Below are positions 25,073 through 34,644 of a stretch of 64,000 nt of DNA, one piece after another. The stretch's first letter is position 1. Every line of letters starts with the position of its first letter. A program made the position numbers and the translations under genes. Source of the stretch: Burkholderiales bacterium 39-55-53 (GTDB taxonomy: Bacteria; Pseudomonadota; Gammaproteobacteria; Burkholderiales; Burkholderiaceae_C); contig NCJK01000007.1 in NCBI GenBank assembly GCA_002282445.1, positions 62,001 to 126,000 on the forward strand. Direction: 5' to 3'. The notes under the pieces are model-generated. The model saw only the letters and a program-made list of their open reading frames with translations. It did no database searches and was not told where the DNA came from.

Positions 25073-26236
25073 ATGCTTCGTTCAAAATTTTTTGTTTGGT
25101 TTGCCGCAACCAGCGTGGTGCTTTTGGCAAGCTGTGGTGGCAACGATTACGCGCCTACGCTGTCTTCGGTCAAGGTGATGGGAGACAGTTTGTCTGACAG
25201 TGGTGTTTTTGGGGAGTTGCCAGTTGGCTCAGGTTACGGACGAATTTTTTCTGTGCAAGCCAGCCCAGGCGTGACGACGCCTATTTGGACGGAACGATTG
25301 GCGACTCAGCTTGGGGCCCCTGCGCCGTGTAGTTTTTACAAATTCACGGGCACCACCTTCACCTACCAAGCAACATGTGGAAGTTTTGCTGTGGGGGGTG
25401 GGCGCATCAACAACCGTTACAAAACGGATTCATCTGGCGCTGCCCCTTTTTCAATTCCGACCCAACTTGCCACTTCCGCAACCCTAGGCAACTATAAAAG
25501 CTCAGATTTGCTGTTGATCGATGGTGGTGGTAACGATGCGGCGGATTTGGTAGGGGCCTATTTGGGCGCGGCAGCGGACAGTGGGGCTGCTTTTTCTGCC
25601 ATCGTGACTTCTACCCTGATGCCGAATTCAGCTGTTTTGGCGGCCCTGCAGTCTGCTGATTTGCCCACAGCCGGCACGGTATACATGCAGGCTTTGGCCG
25701 ATGAGTTTTACGACAGCATCAAAACCCATGCACTCAACAAAGACGCCACCCATGTGACGGTATTGAATATTCCAGCAATTACCAAAACGCCAAGGTTTCA
25801 AACCGTATTGGCAGCCGTGGAGCAGTCTGCAGGCGCACCAGCGCGTGCAGGCGCTGAGGCACTTTTCAATGTGTGGATTCAAGCCTTCAACACCAAACTG
25901 GCTAGCAACATCGGGACTGACAAACGCGTGGTGCTCGTGGACTTTTACGCGGCCTTTCTTGATCAGGTGGCGCATCCTGCGCAATATGGTTTAACCAATG
26001 TCACCACGCCAGCCTGTCCAGCGGTGGGCGCGGGGGGCGATGGGTTGCCCGAGTACAACTTTGAAACATGTACAGCAGCCAGCCTGTCTAGCAACCCACC
26101 TGAGGGTCAAACCAGCGCGGATTGGTGGAAGACCTATGCCTTTTCGGATGGCTTTCATCCCACGCCTTACGGCCATCAGCTGATGAGCCAGCAGGTGACT
26201 CGCTCACTCACGCAGGCGGGCTGGATCAGCAGATGA
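25073..26236 (+). CDS. GDSL-family lipoprotein esterase
   Basis: A 387-residue lipoprotein (lipobox LASC, Cys21) of the SGNH hydrolase family. The catalytic set is intact: GDSLSD (37-42, nucleophile Ser39), a GGGND block (LLIDGGGNDAADL), and the terminal Asp/His block SDGFHPTPYGHQ. Likely an outer-membrane esterase or lipase of unknown substrate. Start at ATG 25073 with ggagg five bases upstream. It sits between a vestige and the intact copy of the CYTH gene end, so it probably arrived by insertion. Related by descent to the lipoprotein at 18241-19098, which has lost the serine. Confidence 0.88.
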   Translation: MLRSKFFVWFAATSVVLLASCGGNDYAPTLSSVKVMGDSLSDSGVFGELPVGSGYGRIFSVQASPGVTTPIWTERLATQLGAPAPCSFYKFTGTTFTYQATCGSFAVGGGRINNRYKTDSSGAAPFSIPTQLATSATLGNYKSSDLLLIDGGGNDAADLVGAYLGAAADSGAAFSAIVTSTLMPNSAVLAALQSADLPTAGTVYMQALADEFYDSIKTHALNKDATHVTVLNIPAITKTPRFQTVLAAVEQSAGAPARAGAEALFNVWIQAFNTKLASNIGTDKRVVLVDFYAAFLDQVAHPAQYGLTNVTTPACPAVGAGGDGLPEYNFETCTAASLSSNPPEGQTSADWWKTYAFSDGFHPTPYGHQLMSQQVTRSLTQAGWISR

Positions 26237-26301
26237 TCTAGGGCGATCGCTCATCCCAGCTGAAAACCGGTTGGCGGGTTGCTCGTCAAGCGATTTGATT
26301 G

Positions 26302-26922
26302 TTAGCCTGGAGCGGATTGCGCAAACAGCGCCAATCCACGTTGCGCTTTGCTCGCATCAGATGGCGTGAGCGCAATTGCACCGCTCGGCGTGTGGCGCAG
26401 CGCATCCGCCAATGCATGCAGGGCCACCTCTGGCCCGCTCAGCATCTCAAGCTCCAATTCCAAAATGCCTTCGCTCAACGCTGTTCCCGGCACGGTGATG
26501 TGGCCTTGGTCCAGTGCAACCTCTATGCTGGCGCTGTCGTGCTTTAACACCCAGCTGTGACGTTCAAAGTCGGTGCGAAACAAGGGCTTGAGCTCGGCAC
26601 GCAAAGCCATCAAAGATGCGGCTAATTCAGCGTCATCCACCAGCGCCGCAAAGTCCAACGCGCCGGGCGTGGTGGGCGCTTCCCATTCTTGGCGGCGTGA
26701 CAAACCGTTTTCGCTTTTGCCAGCGGTCTTCACGGTCAGCAGCCATTGCTCGCCAGCCAAACGCTCGCGCACAGCCATGCGGCGTTGCTTCAAATCCAAA
26801 GCGGGCGTGTCAAAGTAGGTGTTGAGCAGACGCTGCAAATCGGCAGGCGCGGCCAGCAGCGGGTGAGCCAGCAGCGCGGGTACGTCTTGCTGGCGCAGGC
26901 TGAGCTTGAGTTCGGTTTCCAT
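26302..26922 (-). CDS. CYTH-domain protein (probable inorganic triphosphatase)
   Basis: A 206-residue CYTH-fold protein. The defining EXEXK motif is METELKLSL at the N terminus. Further family residues are LLNTYFDTPALDLKQRRMAVRER, WLLTVKTAG, and ILELELEMLSG. Family members hydrolyse tripolyphosphate or make cAMP; the bacterial YgiF-like branch is triphosphatase, the likelier role. Start at ATG 26922 because the motif must lie at the N terminus; the longer frame overlaps the next gene. It is 25 bases downstream of the glutaredoxin-like gene and likely cotranscribed. Confidence 0.88.
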   Translation of the reverse strand: METELKLSLRQQDVPALLAHPLLAAPADLQRLLNTYFDTPALDLKQRRMAVRERLAGEQWLLTVKTAGKSENGLSRRQEWEAPTTPGALDFAALVDDAELAASLMALRAELKPLFRTDFERHSWVLKHDSASIEVALDQGHITVPGTALSEGILELELEMLSGPEVALHALADALRHTPSGAIALTPSDASKAQRGLALFAQSAPG

Positions 26923-26947
26923 GCGGTGTGTCGGCAGATGCAGAGGT

Positions 26948-27346
26948 TCAGGCTGCTGATGTGCCGAAGCGTTCGCGCAAGTAGGCCACGATGGCGTTCG
27001 AGTCTTGCAGCCAACGCGTTTGGCCATTGGCTTCGGTGATTTTCAAACAAGGCACTTTGGTAGCGCCGCTACTTTGAAGAAGTTCTTCACGGTTGACAGC
27101 GTTGTGTTGTGCATCACGCTTTTCAATGGGCAGCGACAAGCGGCGCATCTCTTGGCGCACCTTGATGCAAAACGGACAGGTGTTGAATTGGTACAGCGCC
27201 AAGCTTTGGCATTGCTGATCAACCGCCGCTTGAGCCACAGCGTCGCGTTGCACGCCCTCGGGGTTCGTGAGGCGCTCTTTGAGCAACATGACGGGGCCCA
27301 ACACAAGGCGCAGGGTTTGGAAAAAGGCACGGATGACAGGTTTCAT
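26948..27346 (-). CDS. Glutaredoxin-like / GST N-terminal domain protein
   Basis: A 132-residue protein with an N-terminal membrane-prone helix (MKPVIRAFFQTLRLVLGPVM) and a thioredoxin-fold domain at about 48-130: LYQFNTCPFCIKVRQEMRR has a CPFC redox site, and later KVPCLKI carries the cis-proline and QDSNAIVAYLRERF the glutathione-site Ser. This matches the GST_N_3/glutaredoxin type found alone in many proteobacteria. Start at ATG 27346; a TACCAT box lies eight bases upstream. Divergent from slyD. Confidence 0.85.
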   Translation of the reverse strand: MKPVIRAFFQTLRLVLGPVMLLKERLTNPEGVQRDAVAQAAVDQQCQSLALYQFNTCPFCIKVRQEMRRLSLPIEKRDAQHNAVNREELLQSSGATKVPCLKITEANGQTRWLQDSNAIVAYLRERFGTSAA

Positions 27347-27423
27347 GGGGGTGAATGGTAAGGCTTGATGACGCGCCATCGCAGAGGTCGTGGACAATGG
27401 CATTTTTCATTCAAAGCCTAGCC

Positions 27424-27894
27424 ATGCAAATCATTCAAGACACGGCCGTCACCATCAAATACCAAGTCACCTCACCCGCAGGCAAGCCTTTGGACTCGGG
27501 GCATTTGTCGTATCTGCACGGCGGCTACGAAAACATTTTTCCGAAGGTCGAAGCAGCCCTCAATGGTCAAGCTGTGGGTTTTGCCGTCAAGCTGGATTTG
27601 AGCGCTGAAGATGCCTTTGGCGAACGTGACGAATCCTTGGTACGCGTCATCCCTAAGGCGGAGTTTCCGCCGGGTGTGAAAGTGGGCGGCCAGTTGCAAG
27701 GCGCGGGCGACGATGGCCAGCCACGCGTGTTCAACGTGGTGAAGATCAAAGGCCCCGAAGTGCACCTAGACGGCAATCACGAGTTGGCGGGCCAGGCGCT
27801 GCGTTTCAGTTGCACCGTGACGGATGTGCGCGCCGCCACGGCTGAAGAAATTGCCCACCGCCATGTGCATGGCACGCATGGGCATCAGCATTGA
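27424..27894 (+). CDS. slyD: FKBP-type peptidyl-prolyl isomerase, SlyD-like
   Basis: A 156-residue cytoplasmic folding helper. The FKBP domain is split by an insert-in-flap: VTIKYQVTSPAGKPLDSG at the start, LNGQAVGFAVKLDLSAEDAFGERDE in the middle. A histidine-rich tail (HRHVHGTHGHQH) can bind nickel or zinc, as in SlyD used for metallocentre assembly. Start at ATG 27424; the longer frame is not family-like. It converges with uvrA with two bases between the stops. Confidence 0.93.
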   Translation: MQIIQDTAVTIKYQVTSPAGKPLDSGHLSYLHGGYENIFPKVEAALNGQAVGFAVKLDLSAEDAFGERDESLVRVIPKAEFPPGVKVGGQLQGAGDDGQPRVFNVVKIKGPEVHLDGNHELAGQALRFSCTVTDVRAATAEEIAHRHVHGTHGHQH

Positions 27895-27896
27895 TA

Positions 27897-30800
27897 TCAG
27901 CTGGTTAGCAAGCGTTTCAAGTACTTGCCGGTAAAGCTGGCAGGGTTGGCCGCCAAGTCTTCGGGTGTACCCACACCCACCACCGTGCCGCCACCGCTGC
28001 CGCCCTCTGGGCCCATGTCAATCAGCCAGTCGGCGGTTTTGATGACGTCGAGGTTGTGTTCGATGATGACGATGGTGTTGCCTGCATCGCGCAGGTGTTG
28101 CAGCACTTTCAGCAGCAGCGCAATGTCGGCAAAGTGCAGGCCCGTGGTGGGCTCGTCCAAGATGTAAAGCGTGCGGCCTGTGTCGCGTTTGCTCAACTCC
28201 AAGGCCAGCTTCACGCGCTGCGCTTCACCGCCCGATAGGGTGGTGGCGGCTTGGCCGAGTTGCAGGTACGACAGGCCCACGTCCATCAAGGTTTGCAGCT
28301 TGCGGGCGATGTTGGGCACGGCGTTGAAGAACTGCAAAGCGGCTTCCACTGTCAGGTCTAAAACCTGCGCAATGTTTTTGCCCTTGTACATCACCTCCAA
28401 GGTTTCGCGGTTGTAGCGTAGCCCCAAGCACACATCGCAAGGCACATACACATCTGGCAAGAAGTGCATTTCCACTTTCACCATGCCGTCGCCTTGGCAA
28501 GCTTCGCAGCGGCCACCGCCTGAGCCTGCGGCCACGTTGAAGCTGAAGCGCCCTGGGCCATAGCCACGTTCGCGTGCCATCGGCACTTCGGCCATCAGTT
28601 CTCGGATGGGCGTGAACAAGCCGGTGTAAGTGGCGGGGTTGCTGCGTGGCGTGCGGCCGATGGGCGACTGATCGACGTTGATCACTTTGTCGAAATAGTC
28701 GAGGCCCGTGATTTCATCGTGCGCGGCTGGCTCGTCGTGTGCGCGGTGAATGGTGTGCGCCGCTGCGGTGTAAAGCGTGTCGTTGACCAGTGTAGATTTG
28801 CCCGAGCCCGACACACCCGTGACGCAGGTGAGCAAGCCCACAGGGAAATCGGCGGTGACGTTTTTGAGGTTGTTGCCACGCGCACCACGGATGCGAATGA
28901 CTTGGTGTTCCGACGCATCTTTGTGTAGCTTGCGTTGGAACTTCAGCTCTTCCGCTTCCACGGGTAAGAATGCGTTGCGCTTGGCTGGCACGTCGATGCG
29001 CAGCGCTTGCGCCAAGTAGCGGCCGGTCAGTGAGTTGGGGTTGGCTTCAATCTCGGCAGGTGTGCCACGCGCCATCACTTGGCCGCCGTGCACGCCCGCG
29101 CCGGGGCCCATGTCCACGCAGAAGTCGGCGGCGCGAATCATGTCTTCGTCGTGCTCCACCACCAGCACGCTGTTGCCAATGTCACGCAGGTGCTTGAGGG
29201 TGTCGATTAGGCGGTCGTTGTCGCGCTGGTGCAAGCCAATGCTGGGCTCGTCCAGCACATACATCACGCCTGTCAGGCCCGAGCCAATTTGGCTGGCCAA
29301 ACGAATGCGCTGCGCTTCGCCGCCCGACAGGGTGTCGGCACTGCGGTCGAGGCTGAGATAGTTCAGGCCCACGTCGTTCAAAAACTTCAAGCGTGAGGCA
29401 ATTTCGCGCACCACTTTGTCGGCAATTTCTGCTTTTGCACCTTGCAGTTTGAGCGTGTTGAAGTAGCCAAAGCATTCGCCCAGCGTGGTGTGGCTGATAT
29501 CGAAAATGCCGCGCATTTGTTCGCCTTCGCCAATGCGCACATGACGCGCTTCGCGGCGCAAGCGAGTGCCGCCGCACGAGGTACACGCACGTACGCCACG
29601 GTAACGCGACAGGTCTTCACGCACCACGGTGGAGTCGGTCTCGCGGTAGCGGCGCTCCATGTTGACCAAGATGCCTTCAAAGGGGTGCTTCTTGCTCAGC
29701 TTTTTGCCAGAGCCGTTTTCAAGGCTGTAGTTGAATTTGATTTCTTCTTCGCCCGAGCCATACAACAGCACTTGGCGTGTCTCGGGGCTCAGGTCTTCGA
29801 ATGGCGTGTCGAGGTCAAACTTGTAGTGTTTGGCCAAGCTTTCCAGCAGGGTGAAGTAATGCGCGTTGCGGCGGTCCCACCCCTTGATGGCTCCGCTGCC
29901 CAAGCTGAGAGATGGAAACGCCACCACGCGTGCGGGGTCGAAATAATCTTGGTGGCCCAAGCCGTCGCACGAGGGGCAAGCGCCCACGGGTGAGTTGAAC
30001 GAGAACAAGCGGGGTTCTAGTTCGCTGATGGAGTACGTGCACTGCGGACAAGAAAACTTGGCGTTGAAGGCGTGCTCCACACCCGTGTCCATCTCTAGCG
30101 CGATGGCGCGGCCTTCGGCCAAACGCAAAGCAGCTTCAAAGCTCTCGGCCAAACGCTGACGCAATCCGGGCGGCGGTGCGGCCACGGCAATGTCGCTAAT
30201 GCTGGGCGCAGCCACAGGCGCGGGGGCCGCTGGCGCTTCATGGCGCACCTTGATGCGGTCTACCACCACGTCGATGTCGTGCTTCTCGGTTTTCTTCAGC
30301 TCGGGCAGCTCGTCGTATTCGTACACCTTGCCCTCGATGCGAAAACGCACATAGCCCTGCGCTTGCAGCTGCGTGAAGATTTCGCTGTATTCGCCCTTGC
30401 GGTTGCGCGCGATGGGCGCGAGCAGCATGAGCTTGGTGTCTTCGGGCAGCGCCATGACGGCGTCCACCATTTGTGACACGCTTTGCGCTTGCAGTGCCAA
30501 GTTGTGGTCGGGGCAATAGGGCGTGCCAGCGCGGGCAAACAGCAAGCGCAGGTAGTCGTGAATTTCGGTCACCGTGCCCACGGTGGAGCGCGGGTTGTGG
30601 CTGGTGGCTTTTTGCTCAATGCTGATGGCGGGCGACAGGCCCTCAATCAGGTCCACATCCGGCTTGTCCAAGCGGCCCAAAAACTGGCGGGCATAGGCCG
30701 AGAGGCTTTCCACATAACGGCGCTGGCCTTCGGCGTACAGCGTGTCAAACGCAAGGCTCGATTTACCCGAACCCGACAAACCCGTGATGACCACCAACTG

Positions 30801-30929
30801 GTTACGCGGAATATCGAGGTCGATATTTTTCAGGTTGTGCGTGCGCGCTCCGCGAATGCTGATGTTTCGCATGGCAGAAGGATGGTTCAGGGCTTGGCCT
30901 AAGTAGGCGCCGTCAGAAGGTGCGTTCAC
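27897..30929 (-). CDS. uvrA: UvrABC excinuclease subunit A
   Basis: A 1010-residue DNA damage sensor with two ABC ATPase modules. Walker A sites are [12 protein letters not shown] near residue 50 and [12 protein letters not shown] near 680; signatures [12 protein letters not shown] and [12 protein letters not shown]. Zinc-binding cysteine pairs are CPQC/CPSC and CEAC/CDVC. The protein is slightly longer than E. coli UvrA because of an Ala/Pro-rich insertion near 240 ([12 protein letters not shown]). The start shown is GTG; an ATG at 30872 ([12 protein letters not shown]) would give the more conserved start. No LexA-type CTGT-N8-ACAG site is seen in the gap to the MFS gene. Confidence 0.97.
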   Translation of the reverse strand: MNAPSDGAYLGQALNHPSAMRNISIRGARTHNLKNIDLDIPRNQLVVITGLSGSGKSSLAFDTLYAEGQRRYVESLSAYARQFLGRLDKPDVDLIEGLSPAISIEQKATSHNPRSTVGTVTEIHDYLRLLFARAGTPYCPDHNLALQAQSVSQMVDAVMALPEDTKLMLLAPIARNRKGEYSEIFTQLQAQGYVRFRIEGKVYEYDELPELKKTEKHDIDVVVDRIKVRHEAPAAPAPVAAPSISDIAVAAPPPGLRQRLAESFEAALRLAEGRAIALEMDTGVEHAFNAKFSCPQCTYSISELEPRLFSFNSPVGACPSCDGLGHQDYFDPARVVAFPSLSLGSGAIKGWDRRNAHYFTLLESLAKHYKFDLDTPFEDLSPETRQVLLYGSGEEEIKFNYSLENGSGKKLSKKHPFEGILVNMERRYRETDSTVVREDLSRYRGVRACTSCGGTRLRREARHVRIGEGEQMRGIFDISHTTLGECFGYFNTLKLQGAKAEIADKVVREIASRLKFLNDVGLNYLSLDRSADTLSGGEAQRIRLASQIGSGLTGVMYVLDEPSIGLHQRDNDRLIDTLKHLRDIGNSVLVVEHDEDMIRAADFCVDMGPGAGVHGGQVMARGTPAEIEANPNSLTGRYLAQALRIDVPAKRNAFLPVEAEELKFQRKLHKDASEHQVIRIRGARGNNLKNVTADFPVGLLTCVTGVSGSGKSTLVNDTLYTAAAHTIHRAHDEPAAHDEITGLDYFDKVINVDQSPIGRTPRSNPATYTGLFTPIRELMAEVPMARERGYGPGRFSFNVAAGSGGGRCEACQGDGMVKVEMHFLPDVYVPCDVCLGLRYNRETLEVMYKGKNIAQVLDLTVEAALQFFNAVPNIARKLQTLMDVGLSYLQLGQAATTLSGGEAQRVKLALELSKRDTGRTLYILDEPTTGLHFADIALLLKVLQHLRDAGNTIVIIEHNLDVIKTADWLIDMGPEGGSGGGTVVGVGTPEDLAANPASFTGKYLKRLLTS

Positions 30930-31016
30930 TGGACACTCAAATTAAAAGGCAACTCGCCATGATAGTGGCGGCGGGCTTACTTGGCCAAGAATGCGGGACA
31001 ATAACAGGCTGTGACG

Positions 31017-32246
31017 ATGAATCTGACCCCCGACCCCACGCTAGACGATAGCCCCACCATGTCGCGCACCGAGCTGCGCGCCAGTGGCTCGTTGGCGTCC
31101 ATTTTTGCCCTGCGCATGCTGGGCTTGTTTTTGGTGTTGCCCGTGTTTGCGCTGGAAGCGCGCAAGTACCCGGGCGGGGACGACCCCGCGCTGATTGGCT
31201 TGGCCATGGGTATTTATGGCCTGACGCAGGCGATGTTGCAAATCCCGCTCGGCGTGGCGTCTGACCGTTTGGGTCGCAAGCGGGTGATTATTTTTGGTTT
31301 GCTGATTTTTGCTTTGGGCAGCTTGGTCGCTGGCAGTGCCGATACCTTGATGGGTGTGCTGGCTGGCCGTGCGTTGCAAGGTGCAGGTGCGGTGTCTGCC
31401 GCTGTGACGGCGTTGTTGGCTGACCTGACCCGTGATGTGGTGCGTACCAAAGCCATGGCCTTGGTGGGTGCAAGCATCGGGTTGATGTTTGCCTTGTCGA
31501 TGGTGGCGGCCCCCTTGATTGCGGCGCTGATTGGTTTGTCAGGCTTGTTTGTGTTGACGGCGGTGCTGGCGGTGCTTGGCATTGCAGTGGTGCTGTGGTG
31601 GGTTCCGTCAGAGCCAGAAATCCTGAAAGACGCCGGTCGTGGTGGTTTGCGCCAAGTCATGTCAAACCCTGCGCTGCTGCGCCTGAACATTGGCGTGTTT
31701 GTGTTGCACGCGGTGCAGCTGGCCATGTGGGTGGCGATTCCTGCCTTCTTGGTGCAAGCCGGTTTGGGCAAAGATGAGCACTGGCAAATTTATTTGCCCG
31801 CTGTGCTCGGGTCGTTCTTGCTGATGGGTGGTGTGTTTAGGTTGGAGCGCCGAGGCCACTTGCGTGCCGTATTTTTAAGCGCCATTGCTTTGATTGCCCT
31901 GGTGCAAGTGGCCCTGCTGTGGGTGTCGTCTGGCGCTCCCAGCGTCACAGGCTTGGCTTGGTTGCTGTTTGCGTTCTTTTGCGGCTTCAACGTGTTGGAA
32001 GCCACGCAGCCCAGTTTGGTGTCACGCATTGCGCCTGCGTCATCCCGTGGCGCGGCCATGGGTGTGTACAACACACTGCAGTCGCTGGGCTTTTTTGCGG
32101 GTGGCGTGATGGGCGGTCAGCTGGTCAAAAGCTACGGCACACAAGGCCTGTTTTTAACTTGCGCGGCACTCATGGTGCTGTGGCTGATGGTAGCTTGGCC
32201 CATGGTCGCGCCCAAGCGTCCAGCCCCTTCCGCAAAGACCCCATAA
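31017..32246 (+). CDS. MFS transporter (YajR-like drug-efflux type)
   Basis: A 409-residue protein with 12 membrane segments of the major facilitator superfamily. The motif A DRLGRKRVI is near residue 84, and GRALQGAGAVSAAVTALLAD near 117 fits motif C of antiporters. The order uvrA-MFS-ssb is common in Burkholderiales. A GACAAT box is eight bases before an in-frame GTG at 31011, six bases before the ATG, so a leaderless or near-leaderless start is possible. Substrate unknown. Confidence 0.9.
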   Translation: MNLTPDPTLDDSPTMSRTELRASGSLASIFALRMLGLFLVLPVFALEARKYPGGDDPALIGLAMGIYGLTQAMLQIPLGVASDRLGRKRVIIFGLLIFALGSLVAGSADTLMGVLAGRALQGAGAVSAAVTALLADLTRDVVRTKAMALVGASIGLMFALSMVAAPLIAALIGLSGLFVLTAVLAVLGIAVVLWWVPSEPEILKDAGRGGLRQVMSNPALLRLNIGVFVLHAVQLAMWVAIPAFLVQAGLGKDEHWQIYLPAVLGSFLLMGGVFRLERRGHLRAVFLSAIALIALVQVALLWVSSGAPSVTGLAWLLFAFFCGFNVLEATQPSLVSRIAPASSRGAAMGVYNTLQSLGFFAGGVMGGQLVKSYGTQGLFLTCAALMVLWLMVAWPMVAPKRPAPSAKTP

Positions 32247-32273
32247 TTAGCCCCTATCTGGAGGAATTTACCC

Positions 32274-32771
32274 ATGGCATCCGTTAACAAAGTCATCCTC
32301 GTCGGCAACTGTGGCCGCGACCCTGAAGTGCGCTACCTGCCCAGCGGCCAAGCCGTGGCCAACGTGAGCGTGGCCACATCGAGCCGCCGCAAAGACAAAA
32401 ACAGCGGCGAGATGATTGAAGACACACAGTGGCATCGCGTCACTTTCTATGACCGCTTGGCTGAAATCGCTGGCGAATACGTCAAAAAAGGCCGCCCCAT
32501 TTACGTGGAAGGCCGCTTGAAATACGGCGTGTACACCGACAAAACCACAGGCGTGGAAAAAAATACCGTGGACATCATTGCCACTGAGTTGCAACTCTTG
32601 GGCGGCCGTGAAGGCATGGGCGGCCCCAGCGGTGGTGGCGAAGAAGGCGGCGGTGGCTACAGCCGCCCAGCAGCCGCACCTCGCGCCGCTGCACCAGCTG
32701 CGCAACGCCCAGCGGCTGCTGCCCCAGCCAAGGGTGGCTTTGACGACATGGATGACGACATTCCGTTTTAA
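32274..32771 (+). CDS. ssb: Single-stranded DNA-binding protein
   Basis: A 165-residue SSB. The OB-fold domain (1-110) starts [21 protein letters not shown] and has [22 protein letters not shown] Gly/Ala/Pro-rich linker follows, then the acidic tip DDDIPF that binds partner proteins. Strong ribosome site ggagg. It lies 27 bases after the MFS gene and ends in a strong terminator. Confidence 0.98.
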   Translation: MASVNKVILVGNCGRDPEVRYLPSGQAVANVSVATSSRRKDKNSGEMIEDTQWHRVTFYDRLAEIAGEYVKKGRPIYVEGRLKYGVYTDKTTGVEKNTVDIIATELQLLGGREGMGGPSGGGEEGGGGYSRPAAAPRAAAPAAQRPAAAAPAKGGFDDMDDDIPF

Positions 32772-32800
32772 TTCAGTCGCCGCAAATTAAGCGCCCAATA

Positions 32801-32837
32801 AAAAACCGACCGGTGATGAGCCCGTCGGTTTTTTTAC
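32801..32837. terminator. Bidirectional terminator after ssb
   Basis: AAAAACCGAC-N13-GTCGGTTTTTTT: a 10-base stem with seven T on the plus strand; the minus strand reads through to TTTTTTATT. It ends ssb and can also end the 32850-33056 gene from the other side. Confidence 0.92.
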
Positions 32838-32849
32838 GTCTGTGTGCGG

Positions 32850-33056
32850 TCAGTATTTCTTAACGTTGTGCAATGTCTCTTGCGCAATCCAGCCGATGCG
32901 ACCCTCTGGGTCCATGCGTTGAATGTCGTCCAGTGCCACACGCATGATGTCGTTTTCTTGTTCCAGCTTGTAGACGCGGTTGCGCAAATTGCTCGCGTCT
33001 AACCACGAGCCAATGGCGCTGAGCAAACGTGCGACAAAAACTCCCCAATTCGGCAT
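32850..33056 (-). CDS. Small hypothetical protein with coiled coil
   Basis: A 68-residue protein: hydrophobic N-terminal helix (MPNWGVFVARLLSAIGSW) followed by a charged heptad region (NLRNRVYKLEQENDIMRVAL) and a basic end. No family recognised. It has a plausible start and ends next to the bidirectional terminator, so a real gene is likely. No clear ribosome site. Possibly membrane-anchored. Confidence 0.55.
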   Translation of the reverse strand: MPNWGVFVARLLSAIGSWLDASNLRNRVYKLEQENDIMRVALDDIQRMDPEGRIGWIAQETLHNVKKY

Positions 33057-33121
33057 GCAAGAAGTCTATTGGCAAATTTGGCGTTTTGGTTGGCGCGGCA
33101 CAACGAAGCGCATGCAAAAAC

Positions 33122-33153
33122 GTTGACCGAAATAATTAAATATTTGCGTCAAC
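33122..33153. promoter_or_regulatory. Operator-like dyad upstream of the Ala/Lys-rich protein gene
   Basis: GTTGAC, a 20-base A/T-rich centre that is itself symmetrical, then GTCAAC. The first half contains a -35-like TTGACC. It lies 72 bases before the ATG of the 33226 gene. Suggests control by a dimeric factor, or the structure of an unusual promoter. Confidence 0.4.
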
Positions 33154-33225
33154 AGTTGTGTGCCAGCCCCCGTTGTTTGATCACTCCGATGTTGGAGTTG
33201 TTCAAAACCTCAAAGGAAATTTTGT

Positions 33226-33480
33226 ATGAACAAGTTGATTGCCTCTTTGATCGTTGGTGCTTTCTCTGCAGCCGCGTTCGCAACCTCACCCGTTGCACCA
33301 GTGGCAACACCTGCAACCGCCGCACCTGCTGTGGCCGCTGCAACAGCCAAAGCTGAAGCTGCACCAGCTGCCAAAGCCGAAGCTAAAAAAGTGGTGAAAG
33401 AAAAAGCCGCTGTGGTGAAGACAGATGCCACCAAGAAAGTGGAAGCCAAGGCGCCTGCTGCTGCAGCCGTCATCAAGTAA
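33226..33480 (+). CDS. Small exported Ala/Lys-rich protein
   Basis: An 84-residue protein with a signal peptide (MNKLIASLIVGAFSAAAFA) and a mature part made almost only of Ala, Lys, Pro, Val and Glu (for example KAEAAPAAKAEAKK). Similar low-complexity periplasmic proteins occur widely in Burkholderiales without known role. Strong aaagga ribosome site and a long regulated-looking upstream region suggest it is well expressed. Not a homologue of a known enzyme. Confidence 0.75.
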   Translation: MNKLIASLIVGAFSAAAFATSPVAPVATPATAAPAVAAATAKAEAAPAAKAEAKKVVKEKAAVVKTDATKKVEAKAPAAAAVIK

Positions 33481-33487
33481 AGCAAAG

Positions 33488-33502
33488 GCGGCATTGAGCC
33501 GC
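33488..33502. terminator. Short hairpin between convergent genes
   Basis: GCGGC-ATTGA-GCCGC lies 7 bases after the stop of the Ala/Lys-rich gene and 7 before the end of mnmA. There is no T run on either side, so any terminator role is uncertain. Confidence 0.3.
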
Positions 33503-33509
33503 GGGCAAC

Positions 33510-34637
33510 TCAGGCAGGGGTTGCATTCAGCGCTGCAGCGCTGGCAATGACCCCGCCGCCCATACACACCTCACCGTCATACAACACAGCCGATTGGCCA
33601 GGTGTGACGGCCCACTGAGGATCATCAAAGGCGAGCACCAGCTCGCCTTCGTCGTTGTAGCTCAGCTCGCACGGTGCATCGGCTTGGCGGTAGCGGGTTT
33701 TGGCGGCGTAGCGGCCGGGCGCTGGCGGATGCGGGGCACACCAGCTCAGGTCGTCGGCGTGCAGTGCGCCGTAAAGCAACCAAGGGTGGTCGTGGCCTTG
33801 CACCACGTACAAGGTGTTGGTCGCCATGTCTTTGCGGGCCACAAACCAAGGCTGGTGTTCGCCGCCGCCGCGCTGCGCACCCTTTTCCTTCAAGCCGCCA
33901 ATGCCCAAGCCCTGGCGTTGGCCGAGTGTGTAAAAACTCAAACCCACATGCATGCCAATCTTGCGGCCGCGTTCGTCTTTGATTGGGCCTGGCTCGTTGG
34001 CGATGTAACGGTTTAAGAACTCGCGGAAAGGGCGTTCGCCAATAAAGCAAATGCCGGTGGAGTCTTTTTTCTTGGCGTTGGGCAAACCAATTTCATCCGC
34101 AATTCGGCGTACTTCGGTTTTGTGCAGTTCGCCCACGGGGAACAAGGTTTTGGACAGTTGCGCTTGGTTCAAGCGGTGCAAAAAGTAACTTTGGTCTTTG
34201 CTCGGGTCCAAGCCTTTGAGCAGTTGAAACTCGCCGGCCACTTCGCGCACGCGGCAGTAGTGGCCGGTGGCAATTTTTTCAGCGCCAAGGCGCATGGCAT
34301 GGTCTAAGAACGCTTTGAACTTGATTTCGGCGTTGCACAAAATGTCGGGGTTGGGTGTCCGGCCACCCTGATATTCACGCAAGAACTCGGCGAATACGCG
34401 GTCTTTGTATTCGGCGGCAAAGTTGACGTGTTCGATCTCAATGCCAATCACGTCGGCCACGGCGGCGGCGTCGACGAAGTCGATGTTGGACGAGCAGTAT
34501 TCGCTGTCGTCATCGTCTTCCCAGTTTTTCATGAAGATGCCGACGACGTCGTAGCCTTGCTGCTTTAACAGGTAGGCGCTGACGGCGGAGTCAACCCCGC
34601 CGCTCAAGCCCACCACTACACGTTTGTTATTTGCCAT
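33510..34637 (-). CDS. mnmA: tRNA-specific 2-thiouridylase
   Basis: A 375-residue enzyme that thiolates U34 of Lys, Glu and Gln tRNAs with sulfur from IscS via the Tus relay. The ATP-binding PP-loop [10 protein letters not shown] is near residue 9, the first catalytic Cys is in [11 protein letters not shown] near 107, the second in [12 protein letters not shown] near 207. Start at ATG 34637; the longer frame overlaps nudJ. It lies seven bases downstream of nudJ, the same pairing as in E. coli. Confidence 0.96.
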   Translation of the reverse strand: MANNKRVVVGLSGGVDSAVSAYLLKQQGYDVVGIFMKNWEDDDDSEYCSSNIDFVDAAAVADVIGIEIEHVNFAAEYKDRVFAEFLREYQGGRTPNPDILCNAEIKFKAFLDHAMRLGAEKIATGHYCRVREVAGEFQLLKGLDPSKDQSYFLHRLNQAQLSKTLFPVGELHKTEVRRIADEIGLPNAKKKDSTGICFIGERPFREFLNRYIANEPGPIKDERGRKIGMHVGLSFYTLGQRQGLGIGGLKEKGAQRGGGEHQPWFVARKDMATNTLYVVQGHDHPWLLYGALHADDLSWCAPHPPAPGRYAAKTRYRQADAPCELSYNDEGELVLAFDDPQWAVTPGQSAVLYDGEVCMGGGVIASAAALNATPA

Positions 34638-34644
34638 GCGGCAA

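Noticed and set aside
30930..31016. LexA box between uvrA and the MFS gene
   Set aside because: AACAGGCTGTGAC has the halves in the wrong order and spacing; no CTGT-N8-ACAG is present.
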